Shown here: positions 1-5,300 of the stretch, one piece after another
How positions within the stretch are numbered: the first letter of the stretch is position 1
Layout: each line of letters begins with the position of its first letter
Assembly: GCA_016926235.1 (NCBI GenBank)
Contig: JAFGOZ010000186.1
Coordinates: forward strand, 1-10,252
Source of the DNA: Bacteroidales bacterium
Lineage (GTDB): Bacteria; Bacteroidota; Bacteroidia; Bacteroidales; UBA10428
Length of the DNA: 10,252 nucleotides
Reading direction: 5' to 3'
Translations under genes and position numbers: made by a program
The notes under the pieces: generated by a model
What the model saw: the letters and a program-made list of their open reading frames with translations, nothing else
Told to the model about the DNA's origin: nothing
Database searches by the model: none

Positions 1-42
1 ATCTCCTGGAAGAGCATGCAAAAATTCGATATTTAAATTAAG

Positions 43-74
43 AAGCCCTCCGAACTATCGTTCAGAAGGCTTTC
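43..74 (-). terminator. Terminator hairpin of the target tRNA gene
   Basis: Arms 43-55 and 60-72 with the 4-base loop 56-59 pair over 13 bases. On the minus strand the two non-Watson-Crick positions become G-U pairs, whereas on the plus strand they would be C-A mismatches, so the structure favours minus-strand RNA. The tract after the stem (CTTAATTTAAAT) is only moderately U-rich. It lies directly behind the tRNA-like 3' end and most likely is that tRNA's own terminator, kept on the chromosomal side of the junction. Confidence 0.6.
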
Positions 75-97
75 GTAGGAGCGGGGGCAGGACTTGA
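75..97 (-). other. Probable att site: 3' fragment of a tRNA gene
   Basis: Read on the minus strand this segment gives TCAAGT (end of a T-loop), CCTGC (T-stem 3' strand) and CCCCGCT (acceptor 3' strand), then CCTAC. It resembles the 3' end of Met-type tRNAs of Bacteroidota, but the discriminator position reads C rather than the expected A, so the isoacceptor is uncertain. At 98 the sequence turns to unrelated AT-rich DNA, with no T-stem 5' strand or anticodon arm. This is therefore a fragment and not a working tRNA. A truncated tRNA 3' end about 150 bases from an integrase start is the usual picture of an attL/attR junction. The intact tRNA should lie at the other, unseen end of the element. 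Confidence 0.6.
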
Positions 98-130
98 TTA
101 TTTAATTAATATATTGATTTACAATCTTCA

Positions 131-245
131 TTTTGTTACCACTATTTATCATTTATTCACTTTTGTTACCACCATATTGTTCTTTTTACCTTTATATATC
201 GTACATTTGTGAACTAATTATACATATTACCTTTTTGTTACCACC
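131..245 (+). repeat. Three direct repeats TTTTGTTACCAC(C), likely integrase arm sites
   Basis: Copies lie at 131-142 (TTTTGTTACCAC), 161-173 (TTTTGTTACCACC) and 233-245 (TTTTGTTACCACC), all in the same orientation, with start-to-start spacings of 30 and 72 bases. A degenerate relative (CTTTTTACC) is at 182-190. They fill the stretch between the att junction and the integrase gene, which is where tyrosine integrases of the arm-binding type bind through their N-terminal domain. The last copy ends exactly at the ATG, and the second lies just upstream of the promoter. Bound protein could therefore block transcription or translation. The repeat identity is seen directly; the binding role is inferred. 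Confidence 0.65.
177..209 (+). promoter_or_regulatory. Bacteroidota-type promoter of the integrase gene
   Basis: TACATTTG at 202-209 matches the TAnnTTTG -7 box of the Bacteroidota primary sigma factor exactly. A TTG at 177-179 is a fair -33 element with a 22-base gap, slightly longer than the usual 19-21. Transcription would begin near 215, giving a leader of about 30 bases that contains the third direct repeat and no clear Shine-Dalgarno sequence. Confidence 0.5.
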
Positions 246-1601
246 ATGAAAAAGCAAGATATCTATTATGACCCCAGATACCCTTCATCAAATGATGCAT
301 ACGGCTATGCTGAAGGTAATGTCATCTATAAAGTCAGAAAAATGACCCGTAATCGAAAAAACAAGACGGGTAAGGTTAAAATTGAAATAGAAATTGAAAG
401 ATATCAATACGGGGGTACTGGTTCATATGAACGAAATCAAATAAGGATAGATACACAGCAATGGGTTGACCCAAAAAACTGGAATAACAAGACACAGAAA
501 CTTAGCCAGAAGGAACAGGATTATGAAGTAAAGTACAACAAGATAAATAAGACCTTTGCATCCGTACAGGCATATGTAGCAAGTAAAGGGCAGCAGGAAA
601 TTGACGATGCATATGGAGAGGGTGTTGACTTTAGCAAGGTAAGGGCATTGTTTCCAAATCGGAAGGAAAAGCGAAAAACCTTTTATGACTTGTTTCTGGA
701 CTTTAAGAATAATCAAACTGCAAGCAATAAAGTTTCTGAAAATACTGTCAAAAGGATTGGGACGGTTGTGAATTATATTAAATATTTTGATGAATACATA
801 GGTAAAAAGACTTATATAGAGGACATTAACTTCACTTGGTCAGATTCATTTAATGTATGGATGGTGCAGAAGAAAAAATATAAGCCATCAACCATTGGCA
901 GGAGTTATGAAATATTAAGGAATTGTTTAAGGTACTACTGGAAAAGAAAGGATGAATTGCAGTTACTTATGAATGATAAATTTGCTGATTCAGACTTTAG
1001 TTATGGAGGTAAGGCAGCAAATACTCCCCATTCGTTAAGCATTGAACAGAGAGAAATTCTTTTTAATCACAGATTTAACAAACCATATTTAGAAAAAGCC
1101 AGAAAAATGATGTGTATTCAAGCATATACGGGCTGTAGATACAGTGATATTAAGCTATTTACACCTGCAAATTTTAAGAAAAAGGGGTGGTTAGTATTTA
1201 CTCCAAAAAAAACCAATACAGCTAAATATACTATAGTAGTAATACAACCGCTTCATCCAAATGCAGAGGCACTATTTAAAGAAGTCAATTATAATACAAC
1301 TGAAGCCTATAGCACAACAAGCCAAAAGTACAATCCTTATATCGTTGAAGTGCTGGAAGCATTAAAAGAAAAATATCCAAAAGCAGAGTTCACTGAGGAT
1401 TATACAAGCCACAATATGCGTGACACCTTTATCAGTATTTGTGTAAAATCTGGTGTAAATTATACCTCAATTTTAAAATGGGCAGGATTAAAAAAATATC
1501 AAACTCTTGACCACTATATAGACCTTGATGATGACTTTGAAAGACAGGAAATGATGAAAACAAAACTCAATACCTCACAGGAAAGTAATGTTTCTGATTA
1601 A
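246..1601 (+). CDS. Tyrosine recombinase / site-specific integrase
   Basis: This 451-residue protein has the layout of a Bacteroidota element integrase. A basic, arm-binding-like N-terminal part (about 25-115) leads into a SAM-like core-binding domain (about 145-245), then the catalytic domain (about 265-430). Visible catalytic residues are Arg298 (in AYTGCR), a lysine candidate in the TPKKTNTAK hairpin (321-327), His389-x-x-Arg392 (in SHNMRD) and the nucleophile Tyr424 (in LDHYI). Position 415, usually His or Trp nine residues before the tyrosine, is Leu (WAGLKK). The enzyme would integrate and excise the element at the tRNA 3' end. The ATG at 246 is chosen because it directly follows the last direct repeat and the promoter. 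Stop is TAA. No convincing terminator follows. The family call is very secure; whether the enzyme is fully active is less so because of Leu415. Confidence 0.95.
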   Translation: MKKQDIYYDPRYPSSNDAYGYAEGNVIYKVRKMTRNRKNKTGKVKIEIEIERYQYGGTGSYERNQIRIDTQQWVDPKNWNNKTQKLSQKEQDYEVKYNKINKTFASVQAYVASKGQQEIDDAYGEGVDFSKVRALFPNRKEKRKTFYDLFLDFKNNQTASNKVSENTVKRIGTVVNYIKYFDEYIGKKTYIEDINFTWSDSFNVWMVQKKKYKPSTIGRSYEILRNCLRYYWKRKDELQLLMNDKFADSDFSYGGKAANTPHSLSIEQREILFNHRFNKPYLEKARKMMCIQAYTGCRYSDIKLFTPANFKKKGWLVFTPKKTNTAKYTIVVIQPLHPNAEALFKEVNYNTTEAYSTTSQKYNPYIVEVLEALKEKYPKAEFTEDYTSHNMRDTFISICVKSGVNYTSILKWAGLKKYQTLDHYIDLDDDFERQEMMKTKLNTSQESNVSD

Positions 1602-2096
1602 ACTTTTAACGCTTTAAATGAATATCCTTATACTCACAACAAAAGAAGTGTTTTATATCAAAATTTAGATTGAGTTTTTCCAGAATTTTTTCACGCCTTG
1701 ATTCTAAGCAAGTCCAACTCTGCCCCAGAAAAAAAATATTTTCAAAAAAAATTGCCCCTTCGACTATTTTGAGGCAATCAGAATGCATTGGATTTCGCAC
1801 TTTTTATTATAACTCCGTAATTTTCCAAAAAATTTTTGACTCCTTTAATTATCAAATGGTTAAAAACTTCTGGGAAAATTTTTTGAATTCTGAAGTATAT
1901 TAGGTTCTAATGCAGACCAGAATTCCGACTTTTTCCTGAAAACAAATTCATGTTGCTGCAATGCTGGTGTAGCACCCTCGCTCCTAAAACACCCCCAATC
2001 CCACCCGTGGGGGGTTAGAAGGTATCATTACCCCCACCCCCCCCTTACTTTTTTATATTTCGCCATTTCCAAGTATTTATAGGAAAGATTACGATT
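1602..2096. other. 495-base non-coding region after the integrase
   Basis: No convincing gene is present. A 77-codon open frame at 1670-1903 and one opposite it at 1606-1800 are low-complexity (Phe/Lys/Ile/Ser-rich) and look accidental. From about 1670 to 1905 the DNA is packed with A- and T-tracts. CAAAAAATTTT at 1826-1836 recurs inverted at 1875-1885, which suggests intrinsically bent DNA. From 1988 the composition flips to C- and G-tracts (described separately). TATATTTC at 2054-2061 is one base off a TAnnTTTG -7 box and could serve the downstream genes, but no matching -33 element is seen. The region might hold an excision, transfer or replication site; none is recognised. Confidence 0.4.
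1988..2044. other. C/G-tract island with hairpin and G-quadruplex potential
   Basis: AACACCCCCA (1988-1997) can pair with TGGGGGGTT (2008-2016) with one mismatch. A second C-tract pair follows (five C, A, eight C) at 2031-2044. The minus strand therefore carries five G-runs of three or more, including eight, five, three, three and five Gs, split by a short mixed segment, plus a run of six Gs on the plus strand. In so AT-rich a background this is a striking local anomaly. A structured nucleic acid role is possible; no known site is recognised. Confidence 0.45.
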
Positions 2097-2462
2097 ATGA
2101 ACTCTATCAGACTTCCCAAAACCATATCTGCCGAAAAAGATAAACCACAGAAATCCTTCCAATTCATCACGGCTTATATAATCCATGACCCCTGTGTAAT
2201 CACTGATAACCAGATTCTAAAAGTCAATGGTAAATATGACTTGGTCGATTTTCTGGAAGATACAAAGATTCACTGGGTCGAAGTCAGATTCGTTAATGCC
2301 ACTAAAATTAGCAATACACTAACAATTACGGTTATGCATTTGAAAACAAAAGAGATAATTCAAAGAAGTAAGCAAATCGATAAAGATGTCTGTGATTGGG
2401 TAATCACCAATATATTTCCACCAGACGAAGAAGTTGTAAACGATTATTGTTCAAATGGATAA
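2097..2462 (+). CDS. Hypothetical protein, first of an overlapping pair
   Basis: This 121-residue soluble protein belongs to no family I recognise. There is no signal peptide or membrane segment. Predicted character is mixed: a polar N-terminus, then alternating hydrophobic strands around 25-45 and 70-90 (VEVRFVN, LTITVMHL), a charged segment, and a short C-terminal helix and tail (DVCDWVITNIF then acidic residues). The ATG is supported by AGGAAAG at 2081-2087, about 10 bases upstream, one of the better ribosome binding sites in the window. Its last eight bases overlap the start of the next gene, so the two are probably translated together and their products may act together. Function unknown. 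Confidence 0.7.
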   Translation: MNSIRLPKTISAEKDKPQKSFQFITAYIIHDPCVITDNQILKVNGKYDLVDFLEDTKIHWVEVRFVNATKISNTLTITVMHLKTKEIIQRSKQIDKDVCDWVITNIFPPDEEVVNDYCSNG

Positions 2463-2835
2463 AAGATATTTAAATACTGATGATGTTCTTGACCAACTCA
2501 TTAAAAAAATGGAGAAAGCACCACAGGACTTCGAACATCTGAAGATTTTCCTGAAGTCTGATGATAGTAAAACATGCCCAATAAATGCAGAATTCCTGCT
2601 GGTCACACCAACCACGCTTAGCAAAGTCAAACTCCTTGATGTTAGTGTTGAATACCAATTTGTGATACTCAATATTCTTGATTGCCAAACCCAATTAACT
2701 GGGAATTTCCGAATAGATATCAACGATATCAAACCCCAGACATTTTTCGTTCGATGGAGTGATATCAAGCGTATGGTCATGTATGAAACCATTTCAGGAA
2801 TCAACCGTGATGACCTGTTGGAATTTGAGTTCTGA
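2455..2835 (+). CDS. Hypothetical protein, second of an overlapping pair
   Basis: This is a 126-residue soluble protein of unknown function. The start ATGGATAA overlaps the preceding stop (TAA at 2460-2462) by eight bases, an arrangement that implies translational coupling. Residues 1-35 look helical and charged (LDQLIKKMEKAPQDFEHLK). The middle alternates hydrophobic residues in several strands (AEFLLVTPT, VKLLDVSV, QFVILNIL), and the C-terminus is again helical and acidic (INRDDLLEFEF). The order of strands, then a Thr/Gln-rich turn, then an Asp/Ile-rich segment and an aromatic stretch loosely resembles the upstream partner, so the two could be distant duplicates, but the identity is too low to claim that. 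No signal peptide is seen. Confidence 0.7.
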   Translation: MDKRYLNTDDVLDQLIKKMEKAPQDFEHLKIFLKSDDSKTCPINAEFLLVTPTTLSKVKLLDVSVEYQFVILNILDCQTQLTGNFRIDINDIKPQTFFVRWSDIKRMVMYETISGINRDDLLEFEF

Positions 2836-2910
2836 AAATGCTAATAATCAGGTAGTAAAGTGAAACGTTTTTAATTAATATTCGTATATATATTTATATA
2901 TTAACTGATT

Positions 2911-3201
2911 ATGGGAAAATCACCGAGGATTTTAATCACGGAAATCTTCATGGCAAAGGCAGGAAAGAATGGCTGGGATAGATGCTTTCATGGAACTATT
3001 CGGAGAGAAACTGTTGATGGAAATCCAGTAGTTTACGGGAAAATTAAGGTTAATGATGGGTATATTTATGCCAAAGCCAGTTCGCAAGAAGATTTAGGAA
3101 CTCAACTTGATGAAATGGTTTTTATGATACTCGATGGTGGATTACATTCAGATGAGGGAAAATTTCTATCATTTTCTAATCTGAAACACCCGCTTAATTA
3201 G
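2911..3201 (+). CDS. Small hypothetical protein
   Basis: This 96-residue protein has no family I can name. It reads as a compact alpha/beta protein: a basic N-terminus, strands around 25-55 (FHGTIRRETV, VVYGKIKVNDGYIYAKA), and a helix at about 57-77 (SQEDLGTQLDEMVFMILDGG). There is no signal peptide or membrane helix. The ATG at 2911 is kept because it gives the longest frame. An internal ATG at 2950 (MAKAGKNGWDR) is a plausible alternative that would remove 13 residues. The 75 bases upstream contain TATATTTA at 2889-2896, one base off a -7 box, so the gene may have its own promoter instead of being read only from the 2097 pair. It ends about 100 bases before a convergent minus-strand block. 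Confidence 0.6.
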   Translation: MGKSPRILITEIFMAKAGKNGWDRCFHGTIRRETVDGNPVVYGKIKVNDGYIYAKASSQEDLGTQLDEMVFMILDGGLHSDEGKFLSFSNLKHPLN

Positions 3202-3225
3202 ATTACAAATAAGAACATCTGTTTT

Positions 3226-3279
3226 TTATCGCCTATAAATGTAATAAAGGTATATATCTAAATAACTAATAGGCAATAA
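3226..3279. repeat. Inverted repeat between convergent gene blocks
   Basis: TTATCGCCTAT (3226-3236) and ATAGGCAATAA (3269-3279) are inverted copies with one mismatch over 11 bases, separated by 32 AT-rich bases. They lie between the end of the plus-strand gene at 3201 and the end of the minus-strand block at 3300. Directly after them is an isolated plus-strand start (ATGAGCTAC at 3282) that stops after 13 codons inside the end of the neighbouring gene. The repeat could be an operator, a bidirectional termination structure or a recombination scar. Confidence 0.35.
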
Positions 3280-3299
3280 TTATGAGCTACAGAACTATT

Positions 3300-3506
3300 T
3301 TATTCATTTTTTACTTCACCTGATTCCCACTGCTTTTTATTATCTTCCTCCGTTTTCTTCCTGTTTGCTCTACTAATTAAAAAAGCTCCCAAAATGACAA
3401 ATACTAACCCAGCAAATGATGCTTCATGTCCTTGAGATGCAGCCATTAGTGCTCCAAGTACTGAAAGTGCACCCACAACTATTAAAATTATTCCTGCTAT
3501 TTTCAT
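3300..3506 (-). CDS. Small two-helix membrane protein
   Basis: This 68-residue protein has two predicted membrane helices, at about 3-22 (AGIILIVVGALSVLGALMA) and 30-46 (FAGLVFVILGAFLISRA), joined by a short loop. A highly charged C-terminal tail follows (RKKTEEDNKKQWESGE) that should lie in the cytoplasm by the positive-inside rule. It is the last gene of a minus-strand group and sits 31 bases after the 3538-3723 gene. Small proteins of this shape are common in Bacteroidota and generally unassigned. It might be a small membrane accessory of the J-domain-like protein encoded two genes upstream, but only gene order supports that. Confidence 0.65.
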   Translation of the reverse strand: MKIAGIILIVVGALSVLGALMAASQGHEASFAGLVFVILGAFLISRANRKKTEEDNKKQWESGEVKNE

Positions 3507-3537
3507 AGAATGATACTTATATAAAAATTATTGTTTT

Positions 3538-3723
3538 TTAGTTAGCATCTATAAATTCAACATCTTTCTTTTTCGAAAAAAGGATTATGATTAGTCCAAT
3601 AATTGGTGAAAGAAACAGGCATAGGACAAAACTCCAACCATATCCAATTTTTCTGTCTTTACCGATTAGGGCAACTAATGCTGAAATTATGACAGCTACA
3701 ATAAATACTACAAATTGTTCCAT
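3538..3723 (-). CDS. Small two-helix membrane protein with GxDRKIGYGWS loop
   Basis: This 61-residue protein has two membrane helices, at about 3-20 and 30-49, separated by a conserved-looking loop GKDRKIGYGWSF. It ends in a short KKKD tail. The pattern of a basic loop with GYGWSF followed by LFLSPIIGLIIIL is one I associate with a frequent family of tiny Bacteroidota membrane proteins of unknown function; this is recollection and not a database match. Start ATG at 3723 follows the previous gene's stop by 10 bases, so it is very likely in one transcript with the J-domain-like gene. No signal peptide separate from the first helix is seen. Confidence 0.65.
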   Translation of the reverse strand: MEQFVVFIVAVIISALVALIGKDRKIGYGWSFVLCLFLSPIIGLIIILFSKKKDVEFIDAN

Positions 3724-3733
3724 AATTTGAATT

Positions 3734-4150
3734 TTAGAAATTAATATTGAGTTTTTGTTTTGCTAATTCTTTTAATTCAATTAGCTTTTTGTAATTAGTT
3801 TTATTTTTAGAAATTTCTTGAGATAACTCTATGGCTACCTGATTTTTTTCGCTATCTTTTATAAACCTATCTGGATGGCATTTTACCTTTAATTCATCGT
3901 ATAATGGTTTAACATGAAAAGAACTATTAATAATATTTTCAAAATCAATGACCTCGCCTTTGGCTTCTCTTTTAAATTTGGCTCGTGTGCTTTCTGGTTT
4001 TTTTTGAAATAATAATAGATAAAGAATTAATACTAATTCAATAATAGCAATCCACATCCAAATATTATGATAATTAAAAACATCATTATCAGAATTTGAA
4101 ATAAATTGGTTTGTAATTTTAAGAGTGTCTGTCAATTCTGTAGTAATCAT
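3734..4150 (-). CDS. Membrane-anchored J-domain-like (DnaJ-type) protein
   Basis: This 138-residue protein has a short N-terminal part, one membrane helix (about 31-48, WMWIAIIELVLILYLLLF), a basic linker (KFKREAKGE), then a C-terminal helical domain with His92-Pro93-Asp94 in LKVKCHPDRF. HPD between two helices is the signature by which J-domains stimulate the Hsp70 ATPase. The helix before it (PLYDELKVK) and the long helices after it (about 100-132) fit a J-domain, though the usual aromatic-rich first helix is weak and the domain is at the C-terminus instead of the N-terminus. It would display a DnaK-recruiting domain at the inner face of the membrane. Spacings of 7 and 10 bases to its neighbours indicate an operon. 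Its client is unknown; the protein encoded just upstream is the first candidate. Confidence 0.7.
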   Translation of the reverse strand: MITTELTDTLKITNQFISNSDNDVFNYHNIWMWIAIIELVLILYLLLFQKKPESTRAKFKREAKGEVIDFENIINSSFHVKPLYDELKVKCHPDRFIKDSEKNQVAIELSQEISKNKTNYKKLIELKELAKQKLNINF

Positions 4151-4157
4151 TGCTTAA

Positions 4158-4547
4158 TTATTGAGGTAATGCAATATAATCTTTTAATTGCCAGCGTAAA
4201 CCATAAATCCCTTGGTCACCATGTATCTCTAATGTGTCCCATCCTAATACAATTAATCTCCTGACCAATACATTGTCATTCAAAATAACTTCTCCTATTT
4301 GCTTAATCTCTTCCTTTGCTAATTGTCTTCCTGAAAAGGCTTGTATTCTGAATCCACTATTAAGCCAATTAGAGAATTGATGTCTATATGTGCGCTCACC
4401 TTTTGAAATCCTCGCCTTTAATAATGTTGGAGCATCTCCTACAATAAAGGCATTTTTAGCTGAATCATTAAAACTTCTTATTAATTGACCTCTCTCACTT
4501 CTGTCTCTAAACCAATCTATTATTCTATTCCAAGCATTTTCAAACAT
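4158..4547 (-). CDS. Conserved-looking hypothetical protein, first gene of the J-protein group
   Basis: This 129-residue soluble protein starts with an amphipathic, Trp- and Arg-rich helix (FENAWNRIIDWFRDRSERG). A segment rich in basic residues (LLKARISKGERTYRHQFSNWLN) follows, then helices with QLAKEEIKQIGEVI. The C-terminal motif, VLGWDTLEIHGDQGIYGLRWQ at about 99-119, looks like a tight beta-hairpin with conserved Gly and Trp. I have an impression of similar proteins in Bacteroidota mobile elements but cannot name a family. It precedes the J-domain-like gene by 7 bases, which argues for joint action, for example as client or cofactor; that is inference. No signal peptide or membrane helix is seen, so it should be cytoplasmic. 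Confidence 0.65.
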   Translation of the reverse strand: MFENAWNRIIDWFRDRSERGQLIRSFNDSAKNAFIVGDAPTLLKARISKGERTYRHQFSNWLNSGFRIQAFSGRQLAKEEIKQIGEVILNDNVLVRRLIVLGWDTLEIHGDQGIYGLRWQLKDYIALPQ

Positions 4548-4549
4548 AA

Positions 4550-4696
4550 ATTTATTTGGTTGAAAGATTCATTAATCCATGAACTAAACTTGCCATCGAT
4601 TCAAGATTCATGTAATCTTTGTTTATTACTTTTATTCAAAATATCAAGATTCACTGCCTCATTTTGTTGCCCTTTATGGATAATTATTAATTTCAT
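4550..4696 (-). pseudogene. Small disrupted reading frame upstream of the J-protein group
   Basis: From ATG at 4694-4696 the minus strand encodes 31 residues (beginning MKLIIIHKGQQNEAVNLDIL) and stops at TGA 4601-4603. The same frame continues beyond the stop with protein-like text (IDGKFSSWINESFNQINL) into the start of the next gene. The piece FSSWINESF resembles FSNWLNSGF inside the neighbouring 4158-4547 product. This may be a decayed relative of that gene carrying one in-frame stop, or a 31-residue leader peptide, or chance. It occupies most of the 228-base gap between two minus-strand gene groups. Confidence 0.3.
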
Positions 4697-4775
4697 TTAT
4701 CAGAATCAAAAGATATACTTAATTATAATACGAACAATCAAAACCTTCTCATAAAAAAATAAGGAATTCATACAA

Positions 4776-5297
4776 TCACTTAGGAAAGATAAAAGAATCA
4801 AATGCCCTGAAAAAAACGGGTTGCATTTTATTCAAATTATTTATATCGCAAGTTCCAGTTAGTGTATAGTTGTATCCTTTATAATAAAAGAAGTAATTCG
4901 TATAATAAAGAGTATAATTCTTTACTAAGTCCTTCGATGTGTAATGCAAAAACATCCCTTTCTTATTATCAACATATACAATTCCTTTCTTTATGACTTT
5001 TACATTTGGTAATTGCAGGTTGTTTTCCCATGTACTTGTAGGTATGCTTAACAAATCATCAACTGTTACTTTTTCTTCATGAGGCATAAGTTTCTTTACA
5101 ATAACTATTATTGAATTTCCAATTGAGTCTCCAACCTTAAAATCAACATTTCTCCCAGTTGCTTCTCTTGGTGAAAAAATAGTCTGATATTCAATTGAAT
5201 ATCCCCATTTGCTACTTACATAAATCTTATAGCTTTTAGGTTGAGCAAGGACAGATTGACTCAGTGTCAATAAAAAAACAATCGAAATGATTCTCAT
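4776..5297 (-). CDS. Secreted PsbP-like-fold candidate protein, copy B
   Basis: This 173-residue protein has a clear signal peptide (about 1-18, ending SVLA before Gln19), so it should be exported to the periplasm or outside. The mature part begins with a Tyr/Trp-Gly-Tyr strand (SSKWGYSIEY) and a conserved ATGRNVDFK (46-54). Strands such as SIIVIVKKL, a Lys-rich middle, and the closing motif FFRAFDSFIF (about 162-171) follow. The overall course of N-terminal strand, AT-G-x-N-x-D-x-K and C-terminal F-x-SF is shared with the product of 6518-7027, so the two are paralogues. The pattern recalls small secreted PsbP/DUF1795-like alpha-beta domains; this is a fold guess. It starts 3 bases after the stop of the TPR gene, so it is almost certainly co-transcribed. 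Confidence 0.75.
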   Translation of the reverse strand: MRIISIVFLLTLSQSVLAQPKSYKIYVSSKWGYSIEYQTIFSPREATGRNVDFKVGDSIGNSIIVIVKKLMPHEEKVTVDDLLSIPTSTWENNLQLPNVKVIKKGIVYVDNKKGMFLHYTSKDLVKNYTLYYTNYFFYYKGYNYTLTGTCDINNLNKMQPVFFRAFDSFIFPK

Positions 5298-5300
5298 ATT

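Noticed and set aside
1670..1903. 77-codon plus-strand frame after the integrase, and a 64-codon frame opposite it at 1606-1800
   Set aside because: Composition is low-complexity from A- and T-tracts, there is no ribosome binding site and no domain-like text; the frames are better explained by AT-rich non-coding DNA.
2885..2906. TATATATATTTATATATTA stretch as an operator palindrome
   Set aside because: A simple TA-rich run gives palindromy by composition alone; only the one-mismatch -7 box inside it was kept as a note.
4485..4754. 89-codon plus-strand frame across the gap between the two minus-strand groups
   Set aside because: It overlaps the start of the real gene at 4158-4547, has no family-like text and is Ile/Leu/Cys/Phe-rich as expected of an antisense reading.
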